DNA of 64,000 nt from CAZLYK01 sp964563495 (GTDB lineage Bacteria > Acidobacteriota > Blastocatellia > RBC074), in contig CAZLYK010000010.1 of NCBI GenBank assembly GCA_964563495.1, positions 1 through 64,000 on the forward strand, in the 5' to 3' direction. Below the pieces are notes generated by a model that saw nothing but the letters and a program-made list of their open reading frames with translations, was not told the origin of the DNA and ran no database searches. This document shows positions 1 to 11,937 of this stretch, piece after piece. The position numbers were made by a program, and so were the translations under genes. Each line of letters opens with the position of its first letter. Position 1 is the stretch's first letter.

Positions 1-2651
<2,651 letters not shown>

Positions 2652-2672
2652 ACGGGGAATCCTTTCAGATTG

Positions 2673-4409
2673 TTAATGAATCTCGGGTTCCGGAGTTTCG
2701 GGCCCGGCGTGCAAAAAATCGAAGTCACAGCCCTGGTCAGCCTGTGTCACTCGATCGGCGAAGAGTGCGCCGAAGCCACGCTGATAACGCTGTGGAGGTT
2801 TTACCCAGGCGGCGCGCCGCTCGGCCATCTCCCGATCATCGACGAGCAGTTGTAGCCTGCGATTCGACACGTCGAGCTCGATCAGATCGCCGTCGCGGAC
2901 CAGCGCCAGGGGGCCGCCGATATAACTTTCGGGTGAGACGTGCAGGACACAGGCCCCATAAGCCGTCCCGCTCATGCGCGCATCCGAAATCCTGACCATA
3001 TCGCGCACGCCTTTGCGTAAAAGTTTTTTCGGAATCGGGAGCATTCCCCATTCCGGCATGCCCGGCCCACCGATCGGGCCGGCGTGCTGGAGGACGATGA
3101 CCGAGTTCTCATCAACCGGAAGATCTTCAAGATCGATCCGCGCCGCCAGGTCGTTGTAATTTTTAAAGACTACGGCCGGGCCGGTGTGCCGCAGCAGCTC
3201 TTTCTTCGCGGCCGTTGGCTTGATCACCGCTCCGTCCGGCGCCAGATTGCCGTAAAGAATTGCCGTTCCTCCCTCCGGAGCGACCGGCCGGTCGATCGGT
3301 CGAATCACCTCCGGATTGTGGACCTTTGCGCCCGCGATGTTGGCTCCGAGCGAACCGCCGGTAACCGTTTGGCAATCGAGATGCAAAAGATCCGATATCT
3401 CTCCGAGCAGGGCACGCAGGCCGCCGGCGTAATAGAAATCTTCCATGAGGTATTGGCCCGACGGCCTGAGGTTGGCAATCATCGGAGTGCGCTGCGAAAT
3501 CTGGTCGAACCGTTTGAGGTCAAGCTTGATCCCGGCGCGTCCGGCGATCGCGACCAGGTGGATGATCGCGTTGGTCGAGCCTCCGATCGCCATATCGACG
3601 GTGATGCCGTTCTCAAATGATCGCATGGTCAGAAAGTCGCTCGGCTTGAGATCTTCCCAGACCATCTCCACGATGCGCCGCCCGCAGTTGGTCGCCATCC
3701 GTGAGTGATTGGCGTCGACCGCGGGGATTGACGAAGCGCCCGGAAGCGTAAAACCCAGAGTCTCAGCGATCGCCGTCATGGTCGAAGCAGTTCCCATGGT
3801 CATGCAATGGCCGGCCGACCGCGCGATGCCGTCCTCCATCTCGTTCCATTCGGCGTCCGTGATCTGGCCGGCGCATTTCTCCGCCCAGTACTTCCACACG
3901 TCGCTGCCGCTGCCCAGCGCCTGGCCGTTCCAGTTTCCGCGCAGCATCGGGCCCGCCGTCAGGTAGATCGACGGCAGGTTCATGCTGATCGCTCCCATGA
4001 GCAAGCCGGGCGTGGTCTTGTCACACCCTCCCATAAGCACCACGCCGTCGATCGGCTGGCACCGCAGCAGCTCCTCGACTTCCATCGCCAGCAGATTGCG
4101 ATAGATCATCGGGCTCGGCTTCATGTAAGTCTCATTGACCGGCAGCGCCGGGATCTCAACCGGGAAGCCGCCCGCCTGCCAGACGCCGCGTTTGACCTCT
4201 TCGGCGCGCTCTCTGAAATGTGTGTGGCAGGTCGTCAGATCGCTCCACGTGTTGATGATCGCGATAACGGGCTTACCTGCGTAATCCTCCTTGCCGAAAC
4301 CCATCTGCTTGGCGCGCGACCGGTGGCCGAACGAACGCATATCGCTCACCCCGAACCAGCGATGGCTACGCAACTCCTCAGCCGGCTTTTGGCGGTTTGT
4401 TCGTTTCAT
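2673..4409 (-). CDS. IlvD/Edd-family dehydratase, probably sugar-acid dehydratase
   Basis: 578 aa. Cysteines at ~61 (TTCHTHF), ~129 (GGCDKTTP) and ~202 (GHCMTMGTAST) are the Fe-S cluster ligands of the IlvD/Edd superfamily, which removes water from 2,3-dihydroxy acids. The sequence reads more like the pentonate/hexonate dehydratases (arabonate, xylonate) than like housekeeping IlvD, and the neighbouring GntP permease supports a sugar-acid substrate (inference). An in-frame TTG lies 9 nt upstream, but the ATG at 4409 is preferred because AGGA sits 9 nt before it. That AGGA lies inside a copy of the window's repeat family. Dihydroxy-acid dehydratase of branched-chain amino-acid synthesis cannot be fully excluded. 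Confidence 0.88.
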   Translation of the reverse strand: MKRTNRQKPAEELRSHRWFGVSDMRSFGHRSRAKQMGFGKEDYAGKPVIAIINTWSDLTTCHTHFRERAEEVKRGVWQAGGFPVEIPALPVNETYMKPSPMIYRNLLAMEVEELLRCQPIDGVVLMGGCDKTTPGLLMGAISMNLPSIYLTAGPMLRGNWNGQALGSGSDVWKYWAEKCAGQITDAEWNEMEDGIARSAGHCMTMGTASTMTAIAETLGFTLPGASSIPAVDANHSRMATNCGRRIVEMVWEDLKPSDFLTMRSFENGITVDMAIGGSTNAIIHLVAIAGRAGIKLDLKRFDQISQRTPMIANLRPSGQYLMEDFYYAGGLRALLGEISDLLHLDCQTVTGGSLGANIAGAKVHNPEVIRPIDRPVAPEGGTAILYGNLAPDGAVIKPTAAKKELLRHTGPAVVFKNYNDLAARIDLEDLPVDENSVIVLQHAGPIGGPGMPEWGMLPIPKKLLRKGVRDMVRISDARMSGTAYGACVLHVSPESYIGGPLALVRDGDLIELDVSNRRLQLLVDDREMAERRAAWVKPPQRYQRGFGALFADRVTQADQGCDFDFLHAGPETPEPEIH

Positions 4410-4413
4410 CTCG

Positions 4414-4434
4414 TCCAATCCTGCAAAAATTCCT
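4414..4434. repeat. Half copy of the AATAGACAGG palindromic repeat family
   Basis: Carries the TTTTTGCAGGATTGG segment on the minus strand between the permease and dehydratase genes. Its AGGA is placed to act as ribosome-binding site for the dehydratase ATG. Confidence 0.55.
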
Positions 4435-4435
4435 T

Positions 4436-5866
4436 CTATCGGTTACTCATTGGAAAAGCCCAGGCCAGAATGATCGTGACCACGATTCCGACCGTACCCA
4501 TCAAGCCGCTCATCGGCGTCAAGGTCTTGAGACCTTCTTTTTCGGTCATCCCGCTCATCTGAGTGGTCACCCAGAACCCGCTGTCGTTCAACCATGAGAA
4601 CGGCTTCGATCCGCAGCCGATGGCCAGCGCCAGATAGACCGGATGAAATCCGAGCTGCGCCGTTTGAGCCAGACCGGAAAATGCGCCGGCCGCCGTGATC
4701 ATGGCCACGGTCGCCGATCCTTGCGCCGTCCGAATCAGAGCCGTGAGCAGAAAAGCCAGCGGCAGGATGGCCGCCTGGCGCCCGCTTGAGAGCCTTTCAA
4801 TTGCGCTGCCGATGCTGGTCTGCTGCAGGACCGCGCCGAATGCTCCGCCGGCGCTCGTGATCAGGATGATCATCGCCGCGCTGGAGAGCGCGGTTTTAAC
4901 CGCCGCATCGACTTTCCCACTCGAACCCCATCTGAGCAGAATCGTGATCGCGATCACCGCTCCCAGAATGAGCGAGATATTTTTATCGCCGAGGGTCGAA
5001 ACCAGAGAAATCAGCGCTCCGCGCCAGCCGCCGAATTTCTGCGCGCCGGGGGCGGCTTCGATCAGCGCGTCCGCGGAGATCAGAAGCACCGGAAACAGGA
5101 TCGGCAGCAGCGACAACCACGCCGGCGGGAGGCTTCGTTCAGAACGGTTGGAGAGGTCTTCCAGCGTTCGCAACGACTCCTCCGATTCGCGCAAAGGCAC
5201 ATCCAGACGGCGATTGATCCACCGCGCGTAAAGATATCCGGCGGACGAGCTGAAAGCTCCGACCAGACAGCCCATGGCGATCATCGTCGCCAGACCGACG
5301 CCGAGCTCATTGGCGACAAAGAGCGGCCCGGGCGTGGGTGGAACCAGCGAATGCGTCATCGTCCCTCCGGCGAAGACGGCGAGTACATACCACAGATAGT
5401 TGACGCCCGTTCGCAATCGCATGGCCTTGATGATCGGGATCGTCAGATAGAAGACCGTGTCGAAAAAGACCGGGATCCCGAGCAGGTAGCCGCTCGCCAG
5501 AAACGCCTCCGGCGCGCGCTTCTCCCCGAGCAGCCTGAGCGCCGATCGAACGATCCGATCGGCCGCCCCGCTTTGCAGCATGCAATCCCCGATGATCGAC
5601 GCCATGGCGATGATCATGCCGATCTGCCCGACCGTCCTGCCGAATCCTTCGGCCACCCGGTCAAAGAAGAATGAGGTGACCAGTTGTTTGGTCGCCGCAT
5701 CATTCATCCCTCTCGCGGCGGCGTATGTCTGCAGCGCTTCAACCGGCGTGATCAGCGCGACCACCAGCGCGCCAAGTATGAGCGCCAGAAAAGCGTGGAG
5801 CCGCAGCAGCAGTACGCCGCCGATGACCACCGCCATGCCTGTCAGCAAGATGATGAATGGATGCAC
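4436..5866 (-). CDS. GntP-family gluconate/sugar-acid permease
   Basis: 476 aa, very hydrophobic with about 12-14 membrane segments. GntP-family landmarks include GIPVFFDTVFYLTIPI near residue 130, SLVPPTPGP near 177 and IRTAQGSATVAMITAAGAF near 390. The family imports gluconate and related hydroxy-acids with protons. It starts at GTG only 3 nt after the stop of the upstream serine hydrolase, without a strong Shine-Dalgarno, so translational coupling is likely. Its place directly before the IlvD/Edd dehydratase suggests uptake and dehydration of the same sugar acid (inference). Confidence 0.9.
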   Translation of the reverse strand: MHPFIILLTGMAVVIGGVLLLRLHAFLALILGALVVALITPVEALQTYAAARGMNDAATKQLVTSFFFDRVAEGFGRTVGQIGMIIAMASIIGDCMLQSGAADRIVRSALRLLGEKRAPEAFLASGYLLGIPVFFDTVFYLTIPIIKAMRLRTGVNYLWYVLAVFAGGTMTHSLVPPTPGPLFVANELGVGLATMIAMGCLVGAFSSSAGYLYARWINRRLDVPLRESEESLRTLEDLSNRSERSLPPAWLSLLPILFPVLLISADALIEAAPGAQKFGGWRGALISLVSTLGDKNISLILGAVIAITILLRWGSSGKVDAAVKTALSSAAMIILITSAGGAFGAVLQQTSIGSAIERLSSGRQAAILPLAFLLTALIRTAQGSATVAMITAAGAFSGLAQTAQLGFHPVYLALAIGCGSKPFSWLNDSGFWVTTQMSGMTEKEGLKTLTPMSGLMGTVGIVVTIILAWAFPMSNR

Positions 5867-5869
5867 GGT

Positions 5870-7177
5870 CTAGTCGACGATCGATTGGTACGCCAGCACA
5901 CGAAACTCCGAGCCATATTCCAGACCGGTATGCGGCAGGATCTGGATCATGAAAATACCGATCATATCCTCTTTGGGGTCGATCCAGAATTTGGTGCCGG
6001 CTGCGCCTCCCCAGTTATATTCCCCGACCGAGCCCATCATCCCGGCGACGCCGGGCGCTTTATTGACGGCAAAGCCGAGCCCGAATCCATAACCCGGCTG
6101 ACCCATCGGGATCTCACCCAGATGGTCGCTGCTCATCAATTCGACGGTCTTACGGCTGAGCAGCCTTACCCCATCAAGTTCGCCGCGGTTGAGCATCATC
6201 TGACAGAAGCGGAGATAATCGTATGCCGTCGAGACCAGACCGCCGCCGCCCGAGAGGAGCCCGATCGGCTCAAGATAGGAGGGCGCGGCGTTGGGGAATT
6301 TATCGACGCATTCCTGGCGCGTATTGCAGACCTCGGCCGGCCGTATCCTTCCATCTCTGGTCGGTGAATAAAGCCTGGCCAACCGGGCTTTCTTGTTTGC
6401 CGGGACATAAAATCCGGTGTCGACCATCTTGAGCGGGTTGAAAATGCGCTCCGCGAAATATTGGTCCAGCGGCTTGCCCGAGACCACCTCAACCAATCTC
6501 CCGAGGACGTCGACCGAGACGCTGTAATTCCACCTCGTTCCAGGCTCATAGAGAAGCGGCTGCTTTGAGAGATTGGTGATAAATTCGGCAAGGTTCAGAT
6601 CGCTCAGAATCTTGTCTTTCCGGTAAGCCCGATCGACCAGCGTGTCTCCAAAGAAGCCGTAGGTCAATCCCGAGGTGTGGCGTAGAAGATCTCTGATCGT
6701 CATCTCGCGCTTCGAGGGTGCGGTGGTCAGCGTCGTCTCGCCGGTTTGCGGATCTTTCTTCTCGATACCGACCTGGAGCTTCCCCAGCTCGGGAATATAT
6801 TTCGAGACCGGATCGTTGAGCAGAAAACGCCCTTCCTCGTAAAGCATCATGACTGCGACGCTGGTGATCGGTTTAGTCATCGAATAGATACGGTGAATCG
6901 TATCTATCTTCATGGGTTTTCCGGTCTCCACGTCCGCCATCCCGAACGACTCCTCATAGGCGATCTTGCCGTGGCGGGCGACCAGTCCGATCGCTCCTGG
7001 AATTCTTTTTTCCGCGACGTGCTGGTTCATAACTGTGCGGATTCGTGTCAGCCGGTTGCCGGAAAGACCAACCTCCTCCGGAGCCGTCAGCGGAAGTCCG
7101 CTCTCTATCTTTCCGGAAACCGGAATCGAAGAGAGCACCAGAACTATCGGAAACAGCCAAAGCATGAGTCGTTTCAT
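5870..7177 (-). CDS. Secreted serine hydrolase of the class C beta-lactamase/EstB family
   Basis: 435 aa. The N-terminus MKRLMLWLFP followed by a hydrophobic run and VSGK is a signal peptide. The SxxK nucleophile motif is SMTK at ~99-102, in the context IHRIYSMTKPITS. A WNYSVS segment gives the conserved tyrosine and HTGLEYGSE lies near the C-terminus. These features fit the beta-lactamase/transpeptidase-like family, which includes esterases, D-aminopeptidases and penicillin-binding-like proteins; true beta-lactamase activity is not implied. ATG at 7177 is chosen because GAGGAG lies 6 nt upstream, although the frame opens 48 nt earlier. Second gene of the operon, with the permease 3 nt downstream. 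Confidence 0.87.
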   Translation of the reverse strand: MKRLMLWLFPIVLVLSSIPVSGKIESGLPLTAPEEVGLSGNRLTRIRTVMNQHVAEKRIPGAIGLVARHGKIAYEESFGMADVETGKPMKIDTIHRIYSMTKPITSVAVMMLYEEGRFLLNDPVSKYIPELGKLQVGIEKKDPQTGETTLTTAPSKREMTIRDLLRHTSGLTYGFFGDTLVDRAYRKDKILSDLNLAEFITNLSKQPLLYEPGTRWNYSVSVDVLGRLVEVVSGKPLDQYFAERIFNPLKMVDTGFYVPANKKARLARLYSPTRDGRIRPAEVCNTRQECVDKFPNAAPSYLEPIGLLSGGGGLVSTAYDYLRFCQMMLNRGELDGVRLLSRKTVELMSSDHLGEIPMGQPGYGFGLGFAVNKAPGVAGMMGSVGEYNWGGAAGTKFWIDPKEDMIGIFMIQILPHTGLEYGSEFRVLAYQSIVD

Positions 7178-7221
7178 TTCATTCTCCTCAGGAATAGGGA
7201 TTATCGGATATGTCCTCCATT

Positions 7222-7848
7222 TCAATTACCTGGAGGGCTGATCATGATGTGAGCGCCGGCCGTCCCGGCGTCCATGAGCCATGGTTCACCGCGCTTTGGC
7301 TTGGTCGAGAGTCCGGTGCTCTCCGCAGTTGCGTATGGCCAATAAAGGACCCACCGCATGGAAGAATTGGTCACGGTTTTGGTTGCCGCGTCATAGCCTT
7401 TGCCGCTCAGCACGTAGACCATCCGGGGCTCCCTGGGCATCGGAAGCGTCCCCTCCTTGATCTCTTTCCAGCGGTATTTCTCGTTGCGGTCATTGCCGGT
7501 GATCCCCTGAGCCGTAAGCTCGCGGCCCCGCGCCATAAAGGGTTCCAGGTCCTTGTGGTAGCAGGCGACGCTGAATCTATTGTCGGCCGGGCTATCGGCG
7601 AGACAGATCAGATCGTTTGTGCCCTTGCGCAGAGTGACCAGCTTGCCCTGCGCATCGTAGCCCAGCACGGCAGCGCCGGCTCGTCGTTCTTCAGGGGCAG
7701 CCAGGACGGCAGAGGCGATCTGATCCTCCGCCGATGCCGGCGCCGATGCCGGCGCCGATGCCGCCGCCGGAGTCTGGGTAGGCGCCTGGGCCGCGGCCAT
7801 GCCCGGCATGAGCAACAGAGCCAGGAAAAGCATCACAATCATCTTCAT
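7222..7848 (-). CDS. Secreted hypothetical protein with Ala/Pro-rich N-terminus
   Basis: 208 aa. The start MKMIVMLFLALLLMPG ending at AAAQA is a clear signal peptide. GGAGGA 8 nt before ATG 7848 supports this start over an upstream in-frame codon. After an Ala/Pro-rich stretch (PASAPASA) comes a compact domain with LRKGTNDLICLAD and the segment MRWVLYWPYATAE. I do not recognise a named family. First gene of the operon that runs through the serine hydrolase (45 nt downstream), permease, dehydratase and propeller protein. Probably periplasmic or extracellular. Confidence 0.75.
   Translation of the reverse strand: MKMIVMLFLALLLMPGMAAAQAPTQTPAAASAPASAPASAEDQIASAVLAAPEERRAGAAVLGYDAQGKLVTLRKGTNDLICLADSPADNRFSVACYHKDLEPFMARGRELTAQGITGNDRNEKYRWKEIKEGTLPMPREPRMVYVLSGKGYDAATKTVTNSSMRWVLYWPYATAESTGLSTKPKRGEPWLMDAGTAGAHIMISPPGN
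7734..7769. repeat. 12-bp in-frame tandem repeat (CGATGCCGGCGC-like, about 3 units)
   Basis: Short GC-rich tandem array inside the secreted hypothetical gene. It encodes the Ala-Ser-Pro-rich linker just after the signal peptide and may vary in length between strains. Confidence 0.6.
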
Positions 7849-7937
7849 TTTCAGGATCCTCCAAAAAGAAAGCATTCAAGACTATTGCCATGAGGAATTG
7901 CACGAACAGGACGGTCGATTGCGTATAGTATGTAACA

Positions 7938-7988
7938 AGACCCTGTCTTGTAAAATCCTGGATAAAGCTTGTTCACCCTGTCCATTAA
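7938..7988. repeat. Degenerate copy of the AATAGACAGG palindromic repeat family
   Basis: TCTTGTAAAATCCTGGA followed by CCTGTCCATT matches the right arm of the better copy at 39116-39204. It overlaps the end of the tannase-like gene. Confidence 0.5.
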
Positions 7989-9634
7989 TCAACCGGCCGT
8001 CTCTTTTTCCGGCTGGGGCCGGGTTTGACCGTCGTGCAATCGAAACTGGCGGCCTCGTCCGTGCTGCCGCTTCCTTTGTACCGCGCCACTTGCGGGTATG
8101 GACAGAGAGGGCGGGTGCGGGTGAGAGAGTTCTTCGGATCGGTAACCAGCCGTTTCGAAGCGATGATTCGATCCGGGGCGATGCCTTCCTCGACCCAACG
8201 CTCGAGCGCCAGGGTCAGATCGCGCTGTGGGTCCGACTGGGCGCCGGTGACCATTGCTCCGAAGCTGTTCGGACCGGGGCCGCCGCCGCAATGTTGCATG
8301 CCGGGAACCATAAAGAGTCGCATGAATGTGCTCGATTCCCGCTGCCCCAGATTCGCCACTACGCTCTGGTAATAGTTGATCGTGTTGAGCGGTGGTAGGG
8401 CGGCGTCATTCCAACCGTGATAGAGAATCAGCTTGCCGCCGCGCGCCCTGAACGCTTTCAGGTTCGGATCGGTCGCATTCAGAATCGGAGCCAGCTTCTC
8501 GTCGGCTGCCTTGCCGTCTTTCTCCAGGTTGAAGGTTTTGTAGTCCCAGGCCGGATTGTTGTAGACCATATTTGCGAAAGCCTGTGTTGAGAAAAAGTAC
8601 TGCAATGCACGGTTGGGCGCCGCGCCGGTGATCCATCCGGCCCACCCGCCTGGTCCCGTTTCGCCGCCCGGCAGAAAGCCGGGAATCATGAGTACACCCT
8701 TCTGGTTACGCGGCCCGGCATAGATTTTCTTGAGCGCCGAGACCTGCTTTTCCGTCAGGCAGTCATCGGACTCGGCCCCTTTGCAAAGCAAGACGGATGG
8801 ATCGAAGTCGCATTCAGTGGGATCGTCAAGCACGCCATCGGTCAGTCCATCGCGCCCGTCACATGCAGCCAGCACGCCAGCCTCGATGGCCTTCAATTTG
8901 CCGGCCGGGATGTAGCTGGCCGGGTCGCTCAGGGTCATCTGCATATTCCAGGCGAATCCGGAGAGGATACGAGTGAAGTAATTGGCGGGAGCGCCGGCGA
9001 TGATGCCGTCATAATCGTTCGGATAACGCTGTGCTTCCATGAGCGCCTGCCGTCCTCCGTTCGAGCAACTGGCGAAGTAGGAGCGTTTCGGGCCATCGCC
9101 GTAAAATGCCTTGATGATCGACTTGGCCTTCTCGGTCATCTCGTGGATCGCACGATGCCCGTAATCGACGATCTTCTCGGGATGCCCCAGCGCCCAGCTT
9201 GCATCGCCGCCGTTGTGACCGGTGTCGGTCGAGGCAGTCGCGTAGCCACGCGCGAGCGCGCCGGCCAGACCCGGGTAAGAGATCGACCCGGCAAAACCGC
9301 CATTACCGACGCCATGAAATTTTCCATTCCACCCCGAACTGGGCATCCATACTTCAAATTTGATCTCCGAATCATTCGTCGGCTTGATCACACCGGCTAC
9401 CCGGCAGAAAGCCGGCAGATCCATGTATGGAGCCGCCGCACTCCCCGGTGGGGTGAACGCAGCCGCAGCCACGGCCTGCGCCGTCGTGATCGTCGTATTC
9501 GGCAGCTTGAGATCAGCCAGATTCTCGCAGGGTGCGCCGGCGGCCTGGCTGGAACAGAACATCAGCGCAGAGAACAGGAAAATAGAAAAACTATTCCAGA
9601 ACGGTCGTCCTCGCAGTCCTTCACCGGTACTCAT
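7985..9634 (-). CDS. Tannase/feruloyl-esterase family secreted esterase
   Basis: 549 aa. A signal peptide (SFSIFLFSALMFCSSQAAGA) is followed by a mature N-terminus CENLADLKLPNTTI, typical of the tannase family. The nucleophile elbow is SCSNGG near residue 188, the acid lies in YHGWNDAALPP and the histidine is in GMQHCGGGPGPN. The C-S and H-C pairing is the family's disulfide-linked catalytic arrangement. The family hydrolyses ester bonds of gallate, ferulate or other aromatic acids. ATG 9634 is preceded by GGGAGG. Gene lies 134 nt downstream of another secreted hydrolase. The true substrate is unknown. Confidence 0.88.
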   Translation of the reverse strand: MSTGEGLRGRPFWNSFSIFLFSALMFCSSQAAGAPCENLADLKLPNTTITTAQAVAAAAFTPPGSAAAPYMDLPAFCRVAGVIKPTNDSEIKFEVWMPSSGWNGKFHGVGNGGFAGSISYPGLAGALARGYATASTDTGHNGGDASWALGHPEKIVDYGHRAIHEMTEKAKSIIKAFYGDGPKRSYFASCSNGGRQALMEAQRYPNDYDGIIAGAPANYFTRILSGFAWNMQMTLSDPASYIPAGKLKAIEAGVLAACDGRDGLTDGVLDDPTECDFDPSVLLCKGAESDDCLTEKQVSALKKIYAGPRNQKGVLMIPGFLPGGETGPGGWAGWITGAAPNRALQYFFSTQAFANMVYNNPAWDYKTFNLEKDGKAADEKLAPILNATDPNLKAFRARGGKLILYHGWNDAALPPLNTINYYQSVVANLGQRESSTFMRLFMVPGMQHCGGGPGPNSFGAMVTGAQSDPQRDLTLALERWVEEGIAPDRIIASKRLVTDPKNSLTRTRPLCPYPQVARYKGSGSTDEAASFDCTTVKPGPSRKKRRPVD

Positions 9635-9768
9635 ATTCGTCCTCCCATGATCATCTGATCCGGTCTTGAGTCGATTTGTGACTTCGTCCCCGAAGGGCAC
9701 GCCTTCGAGCTTCCTGCCGGGTTATTTGCCAAAAGATTGAACCTCTTGTTAATACAATGAGAAGTCAT

Positions 9769-11919
9769 TCAGTTTCTTCTTTGTGCCGGAAGCAATTCCC
9801 AACGCTCATCAAAAAATCCCGCATTTGTTATCCGCCCCGGAGCGTGCGGGCCGGGCGGCACGCTCAAATCAACCACTGCCCAATCGGGCAGCTTCGGCGT
9901 TTGCCGCGCATTGCTCAGGTGATCGGCCTCGCGGAAGGTGAAGCCGCTGTTGATGACGACGTAACGGCGCGGGTTGAGCGGATTGGGATAGATCAAAATC
10001 GGTACGTGCCGGCCGGCTGAATAGATCTGCTCGCCGATCTTGATCTTCTCCATATCCCAGACGACAGGCAGCCGATCGATGATCTTTGCCAGAATCCTGT
10101 TGCTCGCCGGATCGCCCCACAGGATCAGGTTGTGCCGGGCGATATCTTGGTCATCGATTGCCGCGTCGTCTTTGACGCGCGCTTCACCGCGAAACAGCTT
10201 GCGCCATTGATCAAATGCTCGCGCCTGTTCGCCATTGACCCAATCGCCGACGCTTTGATTGAGCGGCTTGCCGGTCGGGCGGACAAAGACAAAGCTGCTC
10301 ATAAACGCATCGTCAATCGGTCCTTGCAAGCCGTGCCTTTTGCGCAACACAACCTCGCGCGGCGGCCGCAGAATTGTCATCGTACTGCCAACCTGACTGA
10401 TTCGAATTGGCGGGTTGGCCGGCGGAGCGGCCCTCAGCGGAGCCGAATTAGCGGGGATGATAACCGGATCGGTCAAGACGTTGGGCTCGGTATCCGCTAC
10501 CACCATCCACCGCTGTCCAAACTTGCGGAAATGCACTGTCCAGGAACGATCCGATTGCACGGCGGGGGCCGCCAGTTTTTGTCCGTCGATCAAGACAGCC
10601 GGTTTGCGCGAAGGGTCGAGCGGGCACAAGCCGGCGGGCATATCCAGAGTCAAGCCATAGACATTGCCGGTCTTGACGATGACGGTTGAAAGATCTTTGA
10701 TCTCGGCGTCTACGCGGGCGCGCTCCCAGTGTTGTTCCAGCCAGTCCACCGTCACCCAAAACATCTTGTCATAGCGCAGCGTCCAGGTCGTGAATTTGAC
10801 CTGGCGCGGTAAGGGGTTACGTCCTTTGGCGACGATGCCGTCAAGCCGGCGGTTGATCTCTTTGATCGCGTCGGGATGGTATTTGTGCTCGGTCTGCGGG
10901 CCGATGATGTGGATGAGCTCCATGCCTTCGCGTAACATTTCACGCGCCATGATATCGGCAGCCTGTTTCTGGCGGTCGAGCTCACCGCTGTAAGCGACGA
11001 GCGGGCAATTGAACAGGTTGACCGCATAATCGGTTGCATCGTACCAGTGCCATAGCTTCCGTTCGTACCAGGGCGTTTCGTTCGGCGTGAGCTTGAGATA
11101 TTCGGCCGTCTCGGCAAAGCCGGCGCCCGGCGCCGCCGCCGCCCACAGGCCCGCGTGGTGTGCGGCGATATGCCAGGTCGCCGCGCCGCCCATCGAAAAC
11201 CCGCGGACGCTGATGCGGTTCTCGTCAATCGGATAAGCTTTGCGCACCGCCGCCAGCGATTCGAATAAATCTATCTCGCCCGCAAACTTGTTCGCGTTGC
11301 AATAGCGCCCGTACGGGTGCAGGACAAAGGTATTCGGCGGCGCAAACTGGCCGGCGTACTTCTGCCGGTCGTTGATGAAGTTGACCTCGCTCAAGGTCTC
11401 GCCGCGCCCGTGAAACCAAACGTCGAGCCGGTGCTCATACGGCGTCCCGGGCCGGTACGAATCAGGCACGACCAGCCCATACGGCTGCACACTCCCGTCA
11501 ATCTCCGACACGTACCCCCGGACGACCAGTCCGGGCGCCTGCGTCCACGCAGGCTTTCCTTCGCGCAACCCCCTCGCCCGCGCAAAACCCTGTTTCAGTT
11601 GCTCTTTCGCCAGCCTGATCTCTTCCGGCTTGAAAAATTCGTTGTGCTTCAACGCGTAGCGCACCGCATTGAAATATATCTGCACATCCGGTACCAGCTC
11701 CATGAACTCGGGTTTGCTCTTCAACTCGGCTTGCAACCCTTCGATCTCTTTGCCCAACTCGGCAATCCCGGCTTCCAACTCCGCCCGGTCCGGGGCGCTT
11801 ACCTCGATCCCCGGCGGTGGAATCGGTCGAACATTGCCGGCCTGGTTTTGTCGGGCGATGACCGAGCTTACCGCGATCAGAGCAGAGATCGCGATCAGGC
11901 TGACAGAGCGGGTTTTCAT
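9769..11919 (-). CDS. Secreted alpha/beta-hydrolase (prolyl-oligopeptidase/depolymerase-like)
   Basis: 716 aa with an N-terminal signal peptide (MKTRSVSLIAISALIAV). The nucleophile elbow is GFSMGG near residue 238, an acid candidate lies in SGELDRQ near 311 and a histidine candidate in HKYHPD near 345. The region before the hydrolase is helical and charged (~35-110). The C-terminal ~300 residues look like beta-rich domains ending in NAGFFDERW. This fits acidobacterial peptidase S9-like or poly-ester depolymerase-like proteins. It starts 18 nt after the LLM oxidoreductase stop, so it may be co-transcribed with the pyrimidine genes although the function seems unrelated. Confidence 0.78.
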   Translation of the reverse strand: MKTRSVSLIAISALIAVSSVIARQNQAGNVRPIPPPGIEVSAPDRAELEAGIAELGKEIEGLQAELKSKPEFMELVPDVQIYFNAVRYALKHNEFFKPEEIRLAKEQLKQGFARARGLREGKPAWTQAPGLVVRGYVSEIDGSVQPYGLVVPDSYRPGTPYEHRLDVWFHGRGETLSEVNFINDRQKYAGQFAPPNTFVLHPYGRYCNANKFAGEIDLFESLAAVRKAYPIDENRISVRGFSMGGAATWHIAAHHAGLWAAAAPGAGFAETAEYLKLTPNETPWYERKLWHWYDATDYAVNLFNCPLVAYSGELDRQKQAADIMAREMLREGMELIHIIGPQTEHKYHPDAIKEINRRLDGIVAKGRNPLPRQVKFTTWTLRYDKMFWVTVDWLEQHWERARVDAEIKDLSTVIVKTGNVYGLTLDMPAGLCPLDPSRKPAVLIDGQKLAAPAVQSDRSWTVHFRKFGQRWMVVADTEPNVLTDPVIIPANSAPLRAAPPANPPIRISQVGSTMTILRPPREVVLRKRHGLQGPIDDAFMSSFVFVRPTGKPLNQSVGDWVNGEQARAFDQWRKLFRGEARVKDDAAIDDQDIARHNLILWGDPASNRILAKIIDRLPVVWDMEKIKIGEQIYSAGRHVPILIYPNPLNPRRYVVINSGFTFREADHLSNARQTPKLPDWAVVDLSVPPGPHAPGRITNAGFFDERWELLPAQRRN

Positions 11920-11937
11920 AGAAGCCTCCTGACAGGT

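Noticed and set aside
5870..7177. True beta-lactamase (resistance gene)
   Set aside because: The SxxK motif is shared by many esterases and peptidases; nothing indicates beta-lactam hydrolysis.
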